A stretch of 64,000 nt of DNA. It comes from Rapana venosa (Eukaryota > Mollusca > Gastropoda > Neogastropoda > Muricidae). The stretch's first letter is position 1. Each line of letters starts with the position of its first letter. The stretch spans positions 51,339,293 to 51,403,292 of the forward strand of contig CM054134.1 in NCBI GenBank assembly GCA_028751875.1, read 5' to 3'. Below the pieces are notes generated by a model, which was given only the letters and a program-made list of their open reading frames with translations, was not told the origin of the DNA and searched no databases. Shown here one piece after another: positions 35,478-47,600 of this stretch. The position numbers and the translations under genes were made by a program.

Positions 35478-36414
35478 GATTAGGAGAGTTCACTGTTCAC
35501 TCACTGTTCGCTGGTCCCGTAACCTGCCAGGGTCGTAGGGGCGCTGCATGGTGGACGAACGGTGGACCAGCTGGCTCCACTTAGCCCGGTTGTGGGCGAG
35601 TGCCTGGGTGACACTGAAGTCCTCCCCTGTCCAATCACGGATGTCGTCGGCCCACTTTCTCCTCTGTCTGCCTCGTCTTCTCTTCCCCTGGACTGTTCCT
35701 TGCAGGATGTCTTTGCAAGTCCTTCTGAGCGTGTTACGTGCCCATACCATCTGAGTTTCCTCTTTTTTGCCGTGGTCAGTAGGTCTTCATAGTCCCGCAC
35801 TTGTTGAGTGATCATTCTGCGGACTTCATTGTTGGTGACATGGTCCTTGTATGAGATGCCAAGGAGCCTTCTGAGGCATCTCATTTCTACTGCTTGGATC
35901 CTCCTGTTTAACATTTTCCTCAAACGCATCATGACTGACGCCTTGGAAGACCACACAGGCACAGTCAGCATTGGAGGGCGAACAATCACCAACCTCAGGT
36001 TTGCCGATGACATTGACGGTCTGGCAGGAAATGAAGAGGAACTGGCCAACCTAGTGAAGCAACTGGACGAAATATCCTCACGATACGGCATGGAAATCAG
36101 CGCCGAGAAAACCAAGCTCATGTCAAACAGTGCCCAGCCAATCACCACCAAGATCACAGCGGAAAAGAACTGGAGACAGTTGACCATTTCAAGTACCTTG
36201 GAGCCATCATAAGTGAGGAGGGATCGAAGACCGAAATCCTAGCAAGAGTGGCACAAACAGCAGCAGCAATGGCAAGACTGAAGACCATATGGAGAGACAG
36301 AAACATCCCTCTCGGAACCAAGGTAAAGTTACTAAACGCGCTAGTCACCTCAATCATGCTTTACGCATGTGAGGCATGGACACTGAATGCAGACCTACAA
36401 AGGATTAGGAGAGT
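35478..36414 (-). mobile_element. Twin-primed (5'-inverted) LINE insertion with 12-bp target-site duplication
   Basis: On the minus strand 35904-35490 encodes the end of a non-LTR retrotransposon ORF2 (RRIQAVEMRCLRRLLGISYK, RKLRWYGHVTRSEGLAKT, then a frameshift and RRRGRQRRKWADDIRDWTG). On the + strand 35903-36402 encodes the preceding reverse transcriptase part (FNIFLKRIMTDALED, NLRFADDIDGLAG with FADD at 36000-36011, YGMEISAEKTKLM, MLYACEAWTLNADL). The two parts meet head to head near 35903. GATTAGGAGAGT occurs at 35478-35489 and 36403-36414. Confidence 0.92.
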
Positions 36415-36429
36415 AAATCAAATTAAAAA

Positions 36430-37090
36430 AAAAATCAGCAGTGTCAAGAAACATCTGGCCAAGCTGGACACTGGAGCGAGCAAGAGGCCATCAAATATAA
36501 GCCAGTATGTCAGCCACAACGTTTCTCAGCTCCTGCACCAAAGACCTCCCCAAAGAGTCCTCAAAACTGGAATCAGCTCTGCAAGAACCAGGACCGATCA
36601 TTAATGCCTCCACCTCAACAGATGGTGCCTGGTTTCAAGCCTTCCCCTTCAACCCAGAACCAGTTTTTCTGACCTTCAGCTCAGAATTCATCACCTAGAC
36701 CAACTCAGCCTCCACACAGCGTCAGCATATATCGTCGAGGAAAGCTGCATCAGCCTCAGGATCGGCGTCAAGACCGCCTGCACAGGTGAACCAGTCAGTC
36801 AGACTAACACAGAGCATCCTCAGCATCACACCAGCAGGGATCAACTCAGTGGTGGCAGACAGAGAACCCAAAGCAGCTGCAGGCGCCATGGAGAAGAGAC
36901 TCTTACGGAGAGTGTGGAGAGGCTGGAGGCCAGAGCTACAATCCATACTCACCACAGCAGTATAAGAACTTCTGGCAGAGTGGAGGTTCTCTGAATGACA
37001 GGCAGGACACTACCAATGATGCACCACCTTCTACACATAGTCAACAACATCATGGGCAGCAGTGTCATTGAAAATGGCATGTTCTGGGCT
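36430..37090 (+). other. GC-richer coding-like orphan segment, unassigned
   Basis: Composition differs from the AT-rich flanks. Plus-strand frames give Pro/Gln/Ser-rich stretches (MPPPQQMVPGFKPSPSTQNQ, PYSPQQYKNFWQSGGS) broken by stops and frame changes. It may be a decayed retrocopy or unknown transposon piece; I recognise no family. Confidence 0.35.
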
Positions 37091-37094
37091 TGTG

Positions 37095-37300
37095 GGGATG
37101 CTATTTATATTGGCAAGGCCCCAGCATCCCCATGGTGGAGATTGATTTTAAAACTATTAGCTTTCTTTTACCTTGTATTGAAGTATCAAGGCGTGATTTT
37201 GTTTGCTTAAAAACAAACAAACCGCATTTGAAAAACGCCCTATTCCTCATCCCTGACCACCTGTTGCAATGCATAATTCATCAATTTTGAGAGTAAGCCT
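37095..37300. repeat. Repeat F end joined to repeat G
   Basis: tggggatgctatttatattg matches the reverse complement of the repeat F start. It is followed by ttttaccttgtattgaagta and gaccacctgttgcaatgcat, shared with 40290-40440. Confidence 0.5.
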
Positions 37301-37331
37301 AGTACACAATTCAGTATAATGCAATATTGTG

Positions 37332-37545
37332 CAGGGACCTCAGTGTATAGTCTCATCCAAAACACTTATGCTATGAGGGGAATATAGCCAGAGTGGGAAT
37401 TGATGCTGCAGAGCAAAAATCCCCTCAGACAGACAGCTCTGGAGATTTTAGACTCGAACCCATGGCCTGAAGTGACTTATGATCAAGAGAATGACTTGAT
37501 GTTCTTGACAACTAAACTATGTACATGGGAAAAGGAATTGGGTGT
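37332..37545 (-). mobile_element. Decayed SINE with head A-like sequence
   Basis: gggacctcagtgtatagtct and catcc of head A in reverse, and a B-box-like actcgaacccatgg. Confidence 0.6.
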
Positions 37546-37621
37546 CAAGACCATTATGGTACATAACAGGGACTTGAAGAACCTTACTTGACCTCTGTGA
37601 GCATGGGATTTCTTAGGTTTC

Positions 37622-38003
37622 GGTTGGTCAAAAGGGCCTGTAATTGCTACATGTCGAAATAGGCAGGCAATGTGGGATTTGTCTTTAAGATAGAAAACAC
37701 AAAGCTTATAATCTGTGTAAGTGATAGTTGTCGCCATGTGATTTTTTGTAATTCCCAAAATGTCAGTCAAAGATTGACAGAAGTAGGCCATTATGTGCTG
37801 GTGGGAATAGATGACAGAATTTACAAAACCGCATACACACGAGGACTGGATGTAAAAAAGCACGTAAGAGCTTATTCCATTACCCTCAATATAATCAGTT
37901 GGTCAAAAGGGCCTGTAATTGCTACATGTCGAAATAGGCAGGCAATGTGGGAATTGTCTTTAAGATAGAAAACACAAAGCTTATAATCTATGTAAGTGAT
38001 AGT
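37622..38003. repeat. ~107-bp direct duplication around a SINE tail
   Basis: 37622-37729 and 37897-38003 share ttggtcaaaagggcctgtaa, gaaataggcaggcaatgtgg and tttaagatagaaaacacaaa with few differences. Between them lies SINE sequence ending in tail Y (gactggatgtaaaaaagcac). Confidence 0.85.
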
Positions 38004-38311
38004 TTGCATCCAAAAGATGAGAATGAGGCAAATTGATGTTTGGGTTATGGAAACTTTATTGTTTGATGAAAGAAAATATAGCTGGCTGCTTACCATTGCT
38101 AACTTTCTCAATAATTGCAGAAACTGTAAGATTGCGTGACAGATGCTGTGTTTTGAGCACAGATTTCCCAGCTGATAGGAAATCAATAATTTAGGCATTA
38201 TTGGTCCTGCTATCACTGGCTTTCAGTGATTTCTATCTCATAGTCTAAAAGGAGAAAGTGTGTGTGTGTTATTTTTATTTATTTTATTTTATCTAGTTAT
38301 TTTTCTATATC

Positions 38312-38606
38312 GAGGATAATGGAATAAGCTCTTACATGCTTTTTTATTTCCAGTCTCCGTGTGTATGCAGTTTTGTAAATTCTGTCATCTATTCCCACCA
38401 GCACATAATGGCCTACTCTTACAAAAAGTGGGACAGGATTTAACAAGTGCATAAGATGTTCTGCGTGCGTTCACACACGGGACCTCAGTTTATAGTCTCA
38501 TCTGTGGGGAGAGTGGAGTCTGCACTGATGTTAACTCCAGGGGAAAATATCCCCTTGAATGGGAATTGAACCCAGGTCGTCAGATTGCGAGTGCAATGTT
38601 CTGACC
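38312..38606 (-). mobile_element. Near full-length SINE, head A with tail Y
   Basis: Minus strand: gacctgggttcaattccc (B box), ccctggagttaacatcag, aactgaggtcccg, gagtaggccattatgtgctg, then tail Y with the stem-loop and ttattccattatcctcga. Confidence 0.88.
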
Positions 38607-38734
38607 ATGTGTGTTGTCTTTTTGAGTGTAATCTTTCTCCATTATAGGTGATACCATATGAACTGATGTGTGTGTGTAGAATAACCATCCAAAACATAGA
38701 TTGTGGCACAAGCATGAGCCACTCTACAGGCAAG

Positions 38735-38738
<4 letters not shown>

Positions 38739-38777
<39 letters not shown>

Positions 38778-38800
38778 CACACACACACACACACACACAG
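38739..38800. repeat. (CT)n followed by (CA)n
   Basis: A (CT)n run passes through ttttcac into (CA)n. Confidence 0.95.
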
Positions 38801-38932
38801 ATCTGCATAACATTTTAATGGCACAACATTCTTTTGACTTCATTCAGGGTATAGAGCCATTTCAGTAACAATGTGAATATTTGAGTTCACTCTAATAATC
38901 AGATGCACAATGTGCAGGTTTCAGTATATTTA

Positions 38933-38939
38933 ACACACA

Positions 38940-38988
<49 letters not shown>
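38933..38988. repeat. (CA)n microsatellite
   Basis: Near-perfect CA repeat with one CATA interruption. Confidence 0.95.
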
Positions 38989-38990
<2 letters not shown>

Positions 38991-39354
38991 CATATGCCAC
39001 AATGTTAATGACATCCAAAGTTTAACAACTTTCAGTACTGTTCCTTTTCATTTCATATTTTCCCCTTTTCTCAAAGCAATAAGGAATACAATAAAATGTT
39101 CCAGAATACATTGTATATATAAGGGAAACGTGGTTACCATCACAGCTATAAGCAGTCAGGCTATAAATCATGAGTCGATAATGAAAATATATAGTCATAC
39201 AATTAATATTATATAAGTCACTGACAATTGTATTTCTTTTCCATTCAATCTGGTTTCATTATTCTACAATATATGTATCTTGCGTACAGGAGTATTACTA
39301 GTTAAGAGGGGGGAAAAAAGAGACAATAAATGAACAGATAAAAACCATCATTTG

Positions 39355-39920
39355 CAAAAACACAAAAATCTGTATAAATCAAGTCTAATAAAAAAACAAA
39401 AAAACCCACCTGTATTGTCAGGTAAATGTGTGGCAAAAACAATAAATCTGTATAAATCAAGTCTACTAAAAAAACCAGACAAACAAAACCCAGCTATATT
39501 TGTCAGGTAAATGTGTGGCAAAAACAATAAATCTTCATAAATCAAGTCTACTAAAAAAACAGACAGATAAACAAAAAACCCAACTATATTGTCAGGTAAA
39601 TGTGTCGCAAAAACAATAAATCTGTATAAATCAAGTCTGCTGAAAAACAGACAAAACCCAGCTATATTTGTCAGGTAAATGTGTGGCAAAACAATAAATC
39701 TGTATAAATCAAGTCTACTAAAAGAAACAGACAAACAAAACCCAGCTATATTTGTCAGGTAAACGTGTGGCAAAAACAATAATCTTCATAAATCAAGTCT
39801 ACTAAAAAAACAGACAGATAAACAAAAAACCAACTATATTGTCAGGTAAATGTGTGGCAAAAACAATAAATCTTTATAAATCAAGTCTGCTGAAAAAACA
39901 GACAAACAAAAACCATCTGT
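39355..39920 (-). repeat. ~80-bp minisatellite, about seven copies
   Basis: The unit contains aatctgtataaatcaagtct, actaaaaaaacagacaaac and ttgtcaggtaaatgtgtggc. Copies differ by small indels. Confidence 0.92.
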
Positions 39921-40289
39921 GAGTAAAAAGCTTAAAAAAAAAAAAGAGTTGTATGTTCAGCCACCGCGCCCCAGACTCAGACACCTGCAGTAGAGCTGGT
40001 CATGCCAAACAGCAACAACCTGGTAAATCCCTGCTCTAGAGGAAATGTACCCGTGTGCGTAGAAAGCGAGAAGTCACAGATTGGCCCCCCCCCCCCCCAC
40101 TTTTTGAACTTGAACTTTCCCCCATCCATTAGCCCTTGAGTTCTAGTCTTTCAGACTAAAATATAAATCAAGGTCCTGTGTGAAATAGACATTTGTGACG
40201 CTCCACCATGAAATGAGTCGCATTGCCCCTGACCCACTTTTCTGCTAGGAGCCATTTGAGGCAGGGGGGGGGAGGGGGGGGGGGGGGGT

Positions 40290-40440
40290 CAGGTGCTGAT
40301 TTTGATTGATTATAAAACTATAGCCTGTCTTCTACCTTGTACTGAAGTATCAGGGCTTAATTGTGTTTCTTTTTGCTTTAATATGCGTTTCTGACCATCT
40401 ATTACGATGCAAAAATTGTCAGTTTTGTCTTTTCCTGCAG
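40290..40440. repeat. Repeat G copy
   Basis: Shares taccttgtactgaagtatca and gaccatctattacgatgca with 37138-37300. Confidence 0.55.
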
Positions 40441-40594
40441 TCTGTCATTTCAATTTGTAATAACTGTTCATAGAATGTTCCAATTTTCAATCTGTTTTTT
40501 GTATTAAATAATATTTGTTGCAGATTAGTAAAATGTTGACAACTAAAACTTGACCTCCCGCTCGATGTGACTGATTATGTGGTGGAGTGTTACA

Positions 40595-40600
40595 TTTATT
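40595..40600 (-). promoter_or_regulatory. Candidate poly(A) signal of the thioesterase-like gene
   Basis: TTTATT on the + strand gives AATAAA on the coding strand, about 0.8 kb after the stop. The implied 3'UTR would contain the antisense SINE at 41209-41364. Confidence 0.3.
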
Positions 40601-41208
40601 AAATATCAGTGTGCATAAAAGAATGCATGACTAGATAAGAGTTGTTCCCATTAAAATTCTGTAGACAAAAAAACTCCACTCTCAAAGGGAAACAGATGCA
40701 CTCACAAACAGGAAACATTAAAAAACAAATATGGGTGGTGTTGCTTATGTGGTAATGCGCTCTCCTCATGAAGAGCAGCATGGATTTCACACACATACAT
40801 CTGCTGTACATGAAAGTGGTTTTCCATCTTTGGGCTCAAATCTTTAAAGAGAACTCTGCTTTACTGTACTGTCCCAGTCTTTCCACGGGGTCCATAAATT
40901 ATTCAGGTGGATAACATCGAACTAGAATTAAAAAAATTCACACATCTCTACGAACAAGCAGTCAGTCTCTTATAAAGATTTCACCTCTGCTTTGCTAGCC
41001 AACAGTTCACAGCACCAACTTGCCCATGATGTTAAAATAGCTCACACACATCTTAACAACTGCCACAAACACCATATTAATGTTATCATAAGAACCTAAA
41101 AGTCATACAATAACTTATAATGTCACTCATACCTGCAAAGTTGATGGTGAAGGGGGTGGTTGGGGGGCAGGGGGGAGGGGGGGGGGGGGTTAGCTTTGTC
41201 GTTATTGT

Positions 41209-41364
41209 ATGGCACTGTGATTTGAACCCAGGTTTGAGTCACCACCAAGACATCCATTCAAGGGAATTTTCCCCATGGAGTTAACGTTTGCACAGACTCC
41301 CAGAAAATCCTTTGGATGAGACTTAAACCGAGGCCCCGTGTGTGAACACACAGAGAACATCTTC
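41209..41364 (+). mobile_element. SINE head A, 3' truncated, just downstream of the thioesterase stop
   Basis: tttgagtcaccaccaagac, caagggaattttccccatgg, agttaacgtttgcacagact and gatgagacttaaaccgaggc, ending in acacagagaacatctt. Confidence 0.75.
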
Positions 41365-41409
41365 TATAGCCAAGAAGCTCGGATAGCATAAAAACAAAAT
41401 GTAAAAAAA

Positions 41410-41610
41410 TCACATGCGTGCCCAATGTGGCAAAGCCAGCTGCTGCATTTCAAAGACCATGTACGCTTGAAAGATGACTGAGAGCTGCTTTCCGGCAGTG
41501 TGTTTTTTGATGACAAAGTGGATCTTGCTCGTTTGGTCTGGGGCCTGCCACACATGCACCTGCAGTTGGTCTCCAGTGTCGCACTCTCCTATATAGATCA
41601 CCTGGACATC
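41410..41610 (-). CDS. Thioesterase-like gene, terminal exon
   Basis: The acceptor is gttttacag. It encodes DVQVIYIGECDTGDQLQVHV and the last strands (SVIFQAYMVFEMQQLALPHW) with stop TGA at 41412-41410. A SINE head begins only 45 bases downstream of the stop. Confidence 0.88.
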   Translation of the reverse strand, partial: DVQVIYIGECDTGDQLQVHVWQAPDQTSKIHFVIKKHTAGKQLSVIFQAYMVFEMQQLALPHWARM

Positions 41611-42096
41611 CTGTAAAACACATCAAACGTAGTATGTTCACGTAATTTATATCAGCATTCAGTGGGTTATGGAAACATGAATATACCGAGCATGCATCCA
41701 GTTTCCTGTACCCCCCCCCCCCCCACTTCCAAAATGAGCTGCTTTGAAGTTAGCATGCATTGGCTGAGGCCGGCGAGCAGATCTCCAGCAGAGTTACAAG
41801 CGCAAGAGAGGACCAGGTACAAGGACCAGGTATAGGCACCCCACCCAGTAAGGGAACACAGAGAAGAAAGGAGAAGAGTATGTAACCAACACCTGCCCGT
41901 AACATGCATGATTACTCCTGTTCAGACATATGAGTTATGTATAAACATATTCATAAACATAAAGACATGTACCCCTGCATAGGTTTGCGGACAGATGCCT
42001 TTGCATGTGCAAGTTAACTCACCTTCACCACCTAGCAGACATCTGTATAGGCATGCTCATAAATATTTACTTATTTTCAAGCTGAATGCTTACAGC

Positions 42097-42128
<32 letters not shown>

Positions 42129-44628
42129 GAACATCCTGCGCACATGTTAAAACTCGTTATGCTTTTCAGAAGAGTAGGCCATTGTGTGCTGGTGGGAACG
42201 GATGACAAAACTGCATACACACGGGGACTGGATTTTAAAAAAAAAGCACATAGGTGCTTATTGCATTATCCTCGAAATAAAAGAATAAATAAATAAAAAC
42301 ATTTTCACCCCCCCCACACACACACACTAACACAACCACACTAAAATACACACATACAAACATTAAATCTCAATTGTGCCCTTCTCCTGGTCTCACTTTC
42401 ACTTTTGATAATAAGAGAGAGAGATGAGAACATATACTTATGTATGTACAACAGATTACCATTGCCATATGTACAACAGATTACCATTGCCATTTCCTCT
42501 CAAATATTTAACTCATCACTTAACACCCCCTCCCCACCCATCTCCCCCTCCTATACACACATACACAGCCTCACCCGAAATGTACTGTTCAACCCCATCC
42601 CTTTTCCCTCCCCTAAACTCTGTTTACAAACTTCCTAACCAGCCAGCTTCCTACTCCCACTCCCTGTCGATGACTGGATTGGAATGGACACCACTTTTAA
42701 GACACGGCAGATTTTTCTGCTTGAAATTCAGGCTGCTCTCCCTGAAGAGAGAGCGTATCCACAAGAGCAGCACCACCCTATGATATTTTTTGTCTTTTCC
42801 TGTCTGCATGTGTATTTGTTTCCCTATCAGAGTGGCTTTTTTCTACAGAGTTTTGCCAGGGACAACTCTCTTGTTGCTGAGATTCTTTCACGTGTGCCAA
42901 ATGCAGGTTGCACACGGGACCTTGGTTTATCATCTAATCCAAGCACCCAGACAACCACTCATGGTGTAGTGAATGGGGGAAAAGTTTTGGGCATACACTT
43001 CAAACCCGGACTTTTCGCTGTCAAGGCATGTGCATTATCTTTGGACCACTGATCCACATAGGACTAGGTAGGCTGACTCTTTCTCTTTCTTTTAAATTTA
43101 AAAAATTTTTTTAATTAAAAAAAATTTATTTTTTAATTTTTAGGTATACTGACTGTCAGGGGGTATCTGGCAACATCTTCCTGGAACCCTGACAAGGTGC
43201 CGGCCCTCAGTGCAGCTTGTGCAGCATCGCAGCAGAAGCGGACGTAGCTGGCTTGGTTGGTGTGCCAGTTGAAGTCTGTGTCAGTGGCCATCACTTCTCT
43301 TTTGTGACAAAACGCTGTAGCTGGAATCTGGGGACCATAGAAGAAAAGCACTGAATTAGTTCATAGTTCAACGGTTTGTGAGTCTGTGGGTTATTTTGAA
43401 CTCCGTATCTCTGAATAAAACTATTTGAACGGTTTGTGAGTCCATGTGTTATTTAAATTCCATTTCTGAAACAGAACAAACTAGTAGAGGTGTACATGTA
43501 TTCAAGTATGAAGGTGCACACTGCACATGTCAATGCATGTGTGCATGCACACACACACACACACAAACATGCAAGCTCTCTCTTTCATTCATGTAAGTAC
43601 ACATGACTGCAAGCACATGCCAGAACATAGGAACCTGTCATTGCAAAGACTATGTTAATGGTAACTGTTACACGCACAAACTGTTACACGCACAAACACA
43701 AAATCCTATTCTTTTTAAGCTCACTCAGAATAACATACTGACAAATACAGCAAGAAACCTCATCAATGCTCCCACCACCTTCTCTAAAAATGAAGAACCG
43801 TTTGGAAAAGGAAGTACAATAAGAAAAGCAGGACAAGAAAGAAGGAGAATGAAGAAGAGAAAATGAAAGGAGAATGGGATGGGGAAAAAAAAAAAGAGAT
43901 GAAAGTAGAAATATGGGGGAAGAAAATATTGAAAATCTGTTCACCTCTGGTACGGTTCTTGCAAGGGTCAGAGTCCTCTTTCTGAGCACAGGGATGGCTG
44001 CATATTTCTGCAGGTACCAGTCAGGGAAGGGGACTGGTCGGCGTGTGTTCCGATCCACGAGGACAAACTTGCAGAGGGCAGTGGCCAGGCTTTGGTTGTT
44101 CAGTTTGTTGACCATTTCGGAGAGAACGGTCAAGGACGTGCGTCCACGTTCCGTCACTTCTGTACTCACCTGTGTGTGGCCAATAATATGTCGCCTTCAA
44201 TGAAATGCAGTCATCATCTGGTGCGATGTTTTTATAGTCATGGTCTGAACTGAGCGACCATATGTTTGTTTGTTTTTGTTCCTCGGCTAGAGCTCCAAGC
44301 TTCACCAAAGATGAGATCTTGCCTATGCAACTGTTTGACCACCATAAAGGTGGCACATTCTGACTTCAGAGATGTCTAAACATGACACCAGTGTGCATGT
44401 GTCTTTTCAAATCTTATCTGTTCCTACCAGCATGCAATGGTCTACTCTTCCAAAAGGTGTAACAAGTTTTAATGTGGATGCAAGCTGTTCTGCATGTGAT
44501 GGTACCTGGGAATTCGGTTTACAGTCTCATCAAAAAGACTTTTGGGGGGTGGAGTCGGTAGCTGGGTACTGATGCTAACTCCAGGGGAAAAGCCCATCAA
44601 ACTGGCGTCTCAGTAGTCACTTGAAACA

Positions 44629-44669
<41 letters not shown>

Positions 44670-47600
44670 AAAGCAGCTGCTGCTTGATAGAGTCTGTCAA
44701 TAGGAATCTTGCGCTTTCAGAACTGAAACAGAAGATGCAGCAGTAAACAATACAAATGAACAATAGAGTACACACATATTAGCATACTTGCATGCATGCA
44801 CATATGCATAAACAAAATACAAATGAACATATGCACAGACACATGAACACACACTATAAAAACATACAGAAATTGTAAAAGAGACAGCAAAAGTGAGCAA
44901 GTATTTAATGATAATAATAATGATTATGTATGGAGTTTGTATAGCGCTGAATCTTGTTTCACATTCACACAAGCTTTGAAGATGGACAGCAATACTGTTT
45001 TTTAAAATCTTCATTTGCTGACCTTATATGGGAAGACAGTAGTCACGCGAACAGTCCACAGTTCAGGAATTATCTTGTACTGGATACCCAAGGCAAAGAC
45101 ACTGTAGTCTTCATTGATCAGGGAGTTGAGTTTCAGTACATCCGTTGACATGGCAAACTGTCGTCCTGCCTCAAGTACTTTTGCTATTTTCCAATGATCA
45201 AAGCATTCTGAAACAGAGATTGATACAAATTGAGAGAGAGACAGACAGACAGATATAGACAGACAGAGACAGACAGACAGAGATAGACAGAATGAGAGAA
45301 AGAGTTAATGAAAGTGCTCCCCCCCCCCCCCCCCCCCCCCCCCACCCTGAAATACACATGCATATAACACATGCAATTAAGCTGATTAGAAACTGGAAAA
45401 TTTCCAAAATAATGAAAGCAGCTTGTAAAAATGACCACTGGAGATCCTATGTAAGATTAATTGTTTTGATTAGTTGGTATATATCATAGTACATATTTCT
45501 TCTTCTTTTTTATTACAAAGACAATGTAATAAGCATACATGTGCTTTTTTACATCCAGACCCCTGTGTATGCAGTTTTGTAAATTCAGTCATTCATTCCC
45601 ACTGGCACACAATGGGCTGTTCTTCCGAAAAGCGGAACGGGTTTTAATGTGTGTGCAAGGTGTTCTGCGTGTGTTCACACACAGAACTTCAGTTTATATT
45701 CTCATCCAAAGGACTTCTGGGGAGAGTGGAGTTGGCAATGATGTTAACTCCAGAGGAAAAATCCTCTTGAATGAGATTCAAACCTGGGTCAGCAGATCAC
45801 GAATGCATTACTCTAACCACCAGGCTATCCCATCCCTGTCTTTAAGAGGTGAGTCCAGAAAACAAACTCTTAGTTCACTATGTCATTTAAAATACAAACA
45901 ACTTTGCCATTTCCTCATCTCTTCCTGCCTCCCCCCCTTCTATAATTTCTAATTTTCTTGTTTAGTAAAAAAAAAATCAGGGATACCCCAAGAAGTAGCT
46001 CATTCATGGTATAGTGCCCCTCTTTTAATCTTGAATACAGTGTCAATTATTCAGCCATTTCACAAATGGTAACTGAAACAGTACCCCTTATTCTTAACAT
46101 TTAACAATATAAACAAAAAAAACAAATATAAAACAAAAAAAGTCTTTCACCTGTGCGGCCAAAATCACAGAAGGACAGGTGGGAATAATGAATCCAGCAC
46201 TGTCTCAAATCAGGAGCCACCTCCACTTCCTGAGGCTTTGTGAGTATCATCACTTCTCTGGGCCTGCAACCAATCCACTGAATGAATAGCCAGAAATCTT
46301 ATCAATGTGTGTGTGTGTGTGTGAGTGAGTGAATGTGTGTGAGTAAGAGTGAGTGAATGTGTGAGTGAAAGTGAGTGAGTGTGAGTGAATGTGTGTGTGT
46401 GTGTTCGCGCACGCTGTCTGTGAGTGGATGCACCTGCATACTGGTGCGCGCATGAGTGCATGTAATTTTACAATGGTGAGCGTATGACTGGCTTTAAGTA
46501 TTGCTGATGTCTGAGTGCTTTTTATTCTGTGATGTGTGTGTGTGCGCGCGCGTATGTTCAGATACTGTGTTGTGGTATCTTTCTCAGTTTCTGTGAGAAA
46601 TGTTTTTTCTGTTTACTGGTGTGGTTTTTTTAATGTATGAAAATAATGTAACTCATGTGAATTTTTGTTAGTGAGATAAAGTAATTGAACTGAATTGAAT
46701 TGAATTGAATGGGCAGTAGCATAGCTGAAAGGAAATATTCAGCATATACCTGTTATGTGAAGAAGGGTGTGCTGCGCCAGACTTAATTTGCTTGGGGGGA
46801 ACAGGATAGCCTAGTGGTTAGAACATTGCGCTGGCAATCTGATGACCTGGGTTCGATTCCTGTTCAAGGGGATGTTTTCCCCTGGAGTTAACATCAGTGC
46901 AGTCTACTCTCCCCAAAAGTCCTTCGGATGAGACTATAAACTGAGGCCCCGTGTGCAAATGCAGACAAATCTTGCGCACATGTTAAATCCTGTTCCGCTT
47001 TTCGTTAAGAGTAGGGCATTGTGTGCCGGTGGGAACACATGACAGAATTTACAAAACTGCATACACACGAGGAATGGATGTAAAAAAGCACAGAAGTGCT
47101 TATTCCATTATCCTCCATATAAAAGAATTAAAAAAAAAACACAACACTACCCAACAATTACCCAAGGGCTCCTTTTATGGGAGAAAGAAGTCCAGAATTT
47201 TTGTGGTAGTCACAGTAGTTGTTGAAAGCATGTGTGTGTGTGTGGTGTGTGTGCATGCTGTGTATGCACATGTGTGTGTGTGTGTGCATGCGTGTGTGGT
47301 GTATGCCTGTGTGTGGTGTGTGTGTGTGTCCTGTGAGCCAGTTGAGATGTACAACACAGTTATCTACCTTGGACTGTGTCACTGGGACACTTTGATGCTT
47401 GCTAGTTTGTTGAATAAATTGTGGTGTGCGCGTGCGTGCGCGCGTGTGTGTGTGTGTGTGTGCGCACGCGCCCATGCCCATGTGTGTTGTGTGGTGTTGA
47501 GGGTGTGTGTGTGTGTGTGTGTGTGCGCGCGCACGCGCGCGCGCGGTTGGCGTATGTATTCAATTCATGACGTAATTTAGAATCAGCTCAACCACAGGTC

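Noticed and set aside
35808..36212. Functional reverse transcriptase gene
   Set aside because: Only a short internal RT segment is present, joined in inversion to the ORF end; it is a dead insertion.
43150..43153. Alternative donor gtatac for thioesterase exon 5
   Set aside because: It would end the exon in phase 1 and put the next exon out of frame; the gtcagt donor four bases upstream keeps frame.
46793..46880. Stand-alone tRNA gene
   Set aside because: The A and B boxes belong to a SINE head; no complete cloverleaf or mature tRNA 3' end is present. The same holds for 60745, 32045 and 131-417.
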